Assembly (NCBI GenBank): GCA_963513935.1
Contig: OY740769.1
Span: 68,096,984 to 68,160,983 of the forward strand
DNA from: Aphrophora alni
Taxonomy: Eukaryota; Arthropoda; Insecta; Hemiptera; Aphrophoridae
DNA: 64,000 nt
Direction of reading: 5' to 3'
The position numbers and the translations under genes were made by a program. Positions 61,676-64,000 of this stretch are shown here, one piece after another. The notes below the pieces were generated by a model that was not told where the DNA came from, searched no databases, and saw only the letters and a program-made list of their open reading frames with translations. The first letter of the stretch is position 1, and each line of letters starts with the position of its first letter.

Positions 61676-64000
61676 ATTTGATTTCAAGTATAACGTTAGT
61701 CCATATAAATATATTTAAAAAGTCAAATATCTTATCAAATACAACCAATATTATTAAATATTAAACCTAATATTTACCTGTCATTTTTTTCTTTTAAAAT
61801 TTAATAAAAAATATAAAAGAAAGGAGTTAACAATAGTAATTTTACAAACCATTAAATTGTCAATTTTTATCACAATTAATTGATGTTGTTTAAAGGCGAT
61901 AAACCTTCTCCGTTATTTTGCCGAAGAAATGAACGCAAAATAAAGATCCCAGTCCTCAAATACTCTGGTAGCGTCAGTTCCGGAAAATAACAATTGTTGG
62001 TCAAGAGAGACCTGATAAAAACAAAAGAGATGAATCAAACCCAATTTTATATGAAAAAGTGTAGATCCAGCTAGTTTACCTCTGGTTTGCTATTCCTGGC
62101 TCCTGAGCAAATCGGTTTAACTTTTAATTACCATAATTTATTGTTAAAATGGTTATAATTAAATTATATTTTGTAATGGATATTTAATAGCATTATTGAA
62201 CTTAAACATTTTCTATAGGGTTACTATTTGGATGGTTCATTCGTGTATTGGCTATGATGAAAATAATTTATTGTACAGAATTCGTAATGAACTAATTTGA
62301 ATGTCGATAAATATATATTGAATTAATTTTTATTCTAGAATAAACGATTTAGTTTTAGTTTTCAGTCTAGTCTTTTTTAAATACAATTACAAGTGTTAAT
62401 AATAATTTCTTTTTTTATTATTTTTTTATTATTATTGTGTGTACTGTTTGTTAGTTTTCATTTCACTTTATTTTCTCAAACACCAATCACCATTATTATT
62501 ATTAATTGTATTTTCTATTCTTAATACATTTTATATAAGTTATACATATTTTTAGTTTTAGTTGATGTTTCTAAGACATGTTGTTTGTTTTTTGTTTATT
62601 AACGTTAAGTGAAAGAGTGTTCACGTCGCCTTTTAAATCGAGGTAACTAATACAATCTTATCTGTATTAACTTAGTTCCCAATCGGAAATAAAAAAAGAA
62701 CGGTCCTAATGTTTCATCTTGAGGTATTTCTTAATAAATTCAACAACAAATCACTAGTATCAAATTGTAAAAATGGTTTGTGTCAGCAATAATGAACTGA
62801 GCATATTATTGATTCTGTTCAGATAAAGATAATAAAGTTACTTCGTGAGATATGTTGCTTGTGACGGAGAAGATGCTTCTGTGTTAATAAATATTCAGCT
62901 CTAAAATATATCTTCCACTAAATATCACACAGATTAATTTGGAAATACAAGTTTAGAAATACAGGTAGCAGCGGACGTCTGAAGAAAGAGGATATTCGAG
63001 TTAACTGGACAGAACTATGAATGGTCTCTATTTTGTTTAAATCACTCATTTCACATTCCTATCCTGACTCTCCATCCTGGAGTTGTATTTACAAAATGCC
63101 CATTGTGACTGAGATTTGACATGGCAACCGGGGACATTTCTTCCCTGGCAGCAGAAAAACATACTCCCAACACATATCACAGTCAAATCAATCTATATTT
63201 TACATTTTTGTTCTCTTCCTACCAATAGATGTAATCATTTAGTATCCAATAAACACCACACTTTTTAAATATCTCTCTCAGTTTCATTTTACTTTTACGT
63301 CTGCTTCTCTCTGAGTTTATGTCAAACGTAATCGTATTTGACAAGTAATTACTACAGCAATTTATCATCTATTATGCAGATCGCCTCAGTGTCTAAACAT
63401 GAAACCATTACTAACTTTCTATTGAATCTGTGCCACAACTCCTTAACCGTACCAAACTAATATTTAACGAAGTGGTCATTGTTTTCCAAAATGGATTTGA
63501 TTATTAACAAGTTGTGGATTGCAACAGTTGACAAATTAAATATGCGAGAGACAGATTATTACAAATTTTCATTTATAAAATCTGCAGTGAAAATATTCCA
63601 CTGTTGCCACTATTCAGACTTTATCTACTATCTCTTGTTCGTAAATTCAGAAACTTCTTGGATATTAGAAAAATGAGCTATTTTGATTAATTATAACGTA
63701 GCCTATAAAAGGAAATTTCGTCAAATAATTACATGTTGAGCTTTATGTGAAAAGTTTTTTTTATATAATTTAAGATAATTATTAAAGTACTCAAATAGTT
63801 GATTATTGTAATCATGATACTTAACCAATTCTGTTATAAAATTAAAAACCATACACATTTTATTGAAATAGTACTTATACAAATATGAAGTAGTTTCCAA
63901 CCATTACGATTTGTATATTTGTCAGATCAGCTGTGGAAGCAACTCAGCTGTGTGGATATATACTTATTACCGTTTGTAATATAATGTTACTTTGTATAGT
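61676..64000. other. AT-rich noncoding DNA, no gene seen
   Basis: 63183-63272 resembles 53310-53398 (shared TACATTTTTGTTCTCTTCCT-like, AATCATTT and AATAAACACCAC landmarks). A frame at 63479-63676 plus has no motif. Confidence 0.45.

Overview
The window looks like intergenic, repeat-dominated DNA from an animal nuclear genome, most likely an insect (possibly hemipteran; this is inference). It is very AT-rich and has long microsatellites, decayed LINE and mariner remnants, tRNA-derived SINE heads, a 7SL-like RNA locus and eukaryote-style TATA/AATAAA signals. There are no bacterial-type operons and almost no credible long reading frames. I find no complete, conventional host protein-coding gene.

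Layout. 1-11 kb: AT-rich DNA with a duplicated ~160 bp repeat (1.06 and 2.79 kb), a candidate solo LTR (3.42-3.74 kb), an inverted repeat pair (7.38 and 9.74 kb) and a direct repeat pair (9.06 and 11.0 kb). 11.4-37 kb: at least four collinear, strongly diverged paralogous blocks of about 5.3-7.3 kb, each starting with the same ~300 bp unit (11.39, 17.80, 24.38, 29.72 kb). They were later invaded by a LINE fragment (23.4-23.9 kb, with an internal 69-bp tandem expansion), SINE heads (20.2-20.5 kb) and an insertion-rich stretch (about 32.7-35.1 kb) carrying a minus-strand coding fragment. 37.5-37.9 kb: a degenerate GTGACATTTGT-type minisatellite.

41.57-42.52 kb: the best coding locus. It is a 178-codon intronless frame resembling the N-terminal half of an animal tyrosine recombinase (Crypton-like), bracketed by two foldback hairpins of related sequence. 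45.33-45.91 kb: an internally deleted mariner-like element with matched ends at TA. 49.5-55 kb: three diverged copies of another ~450 bp repeat. 57.455-57.83 kb: a clear 7SL/SRP RNA relative, probably diverged or pseudogenic in the S domain. 59.85-61.17 kb: two very long pure microsatellites, (TAC)~93 and (TC)~114, around a SINE-like head, followed by a decayed coding-like fragment.

The elements do not form a pathway. The window reads as a history of local block duplication followed by transposon insertion. All family assignments rest on motif recognition by eye, and no database search was run.
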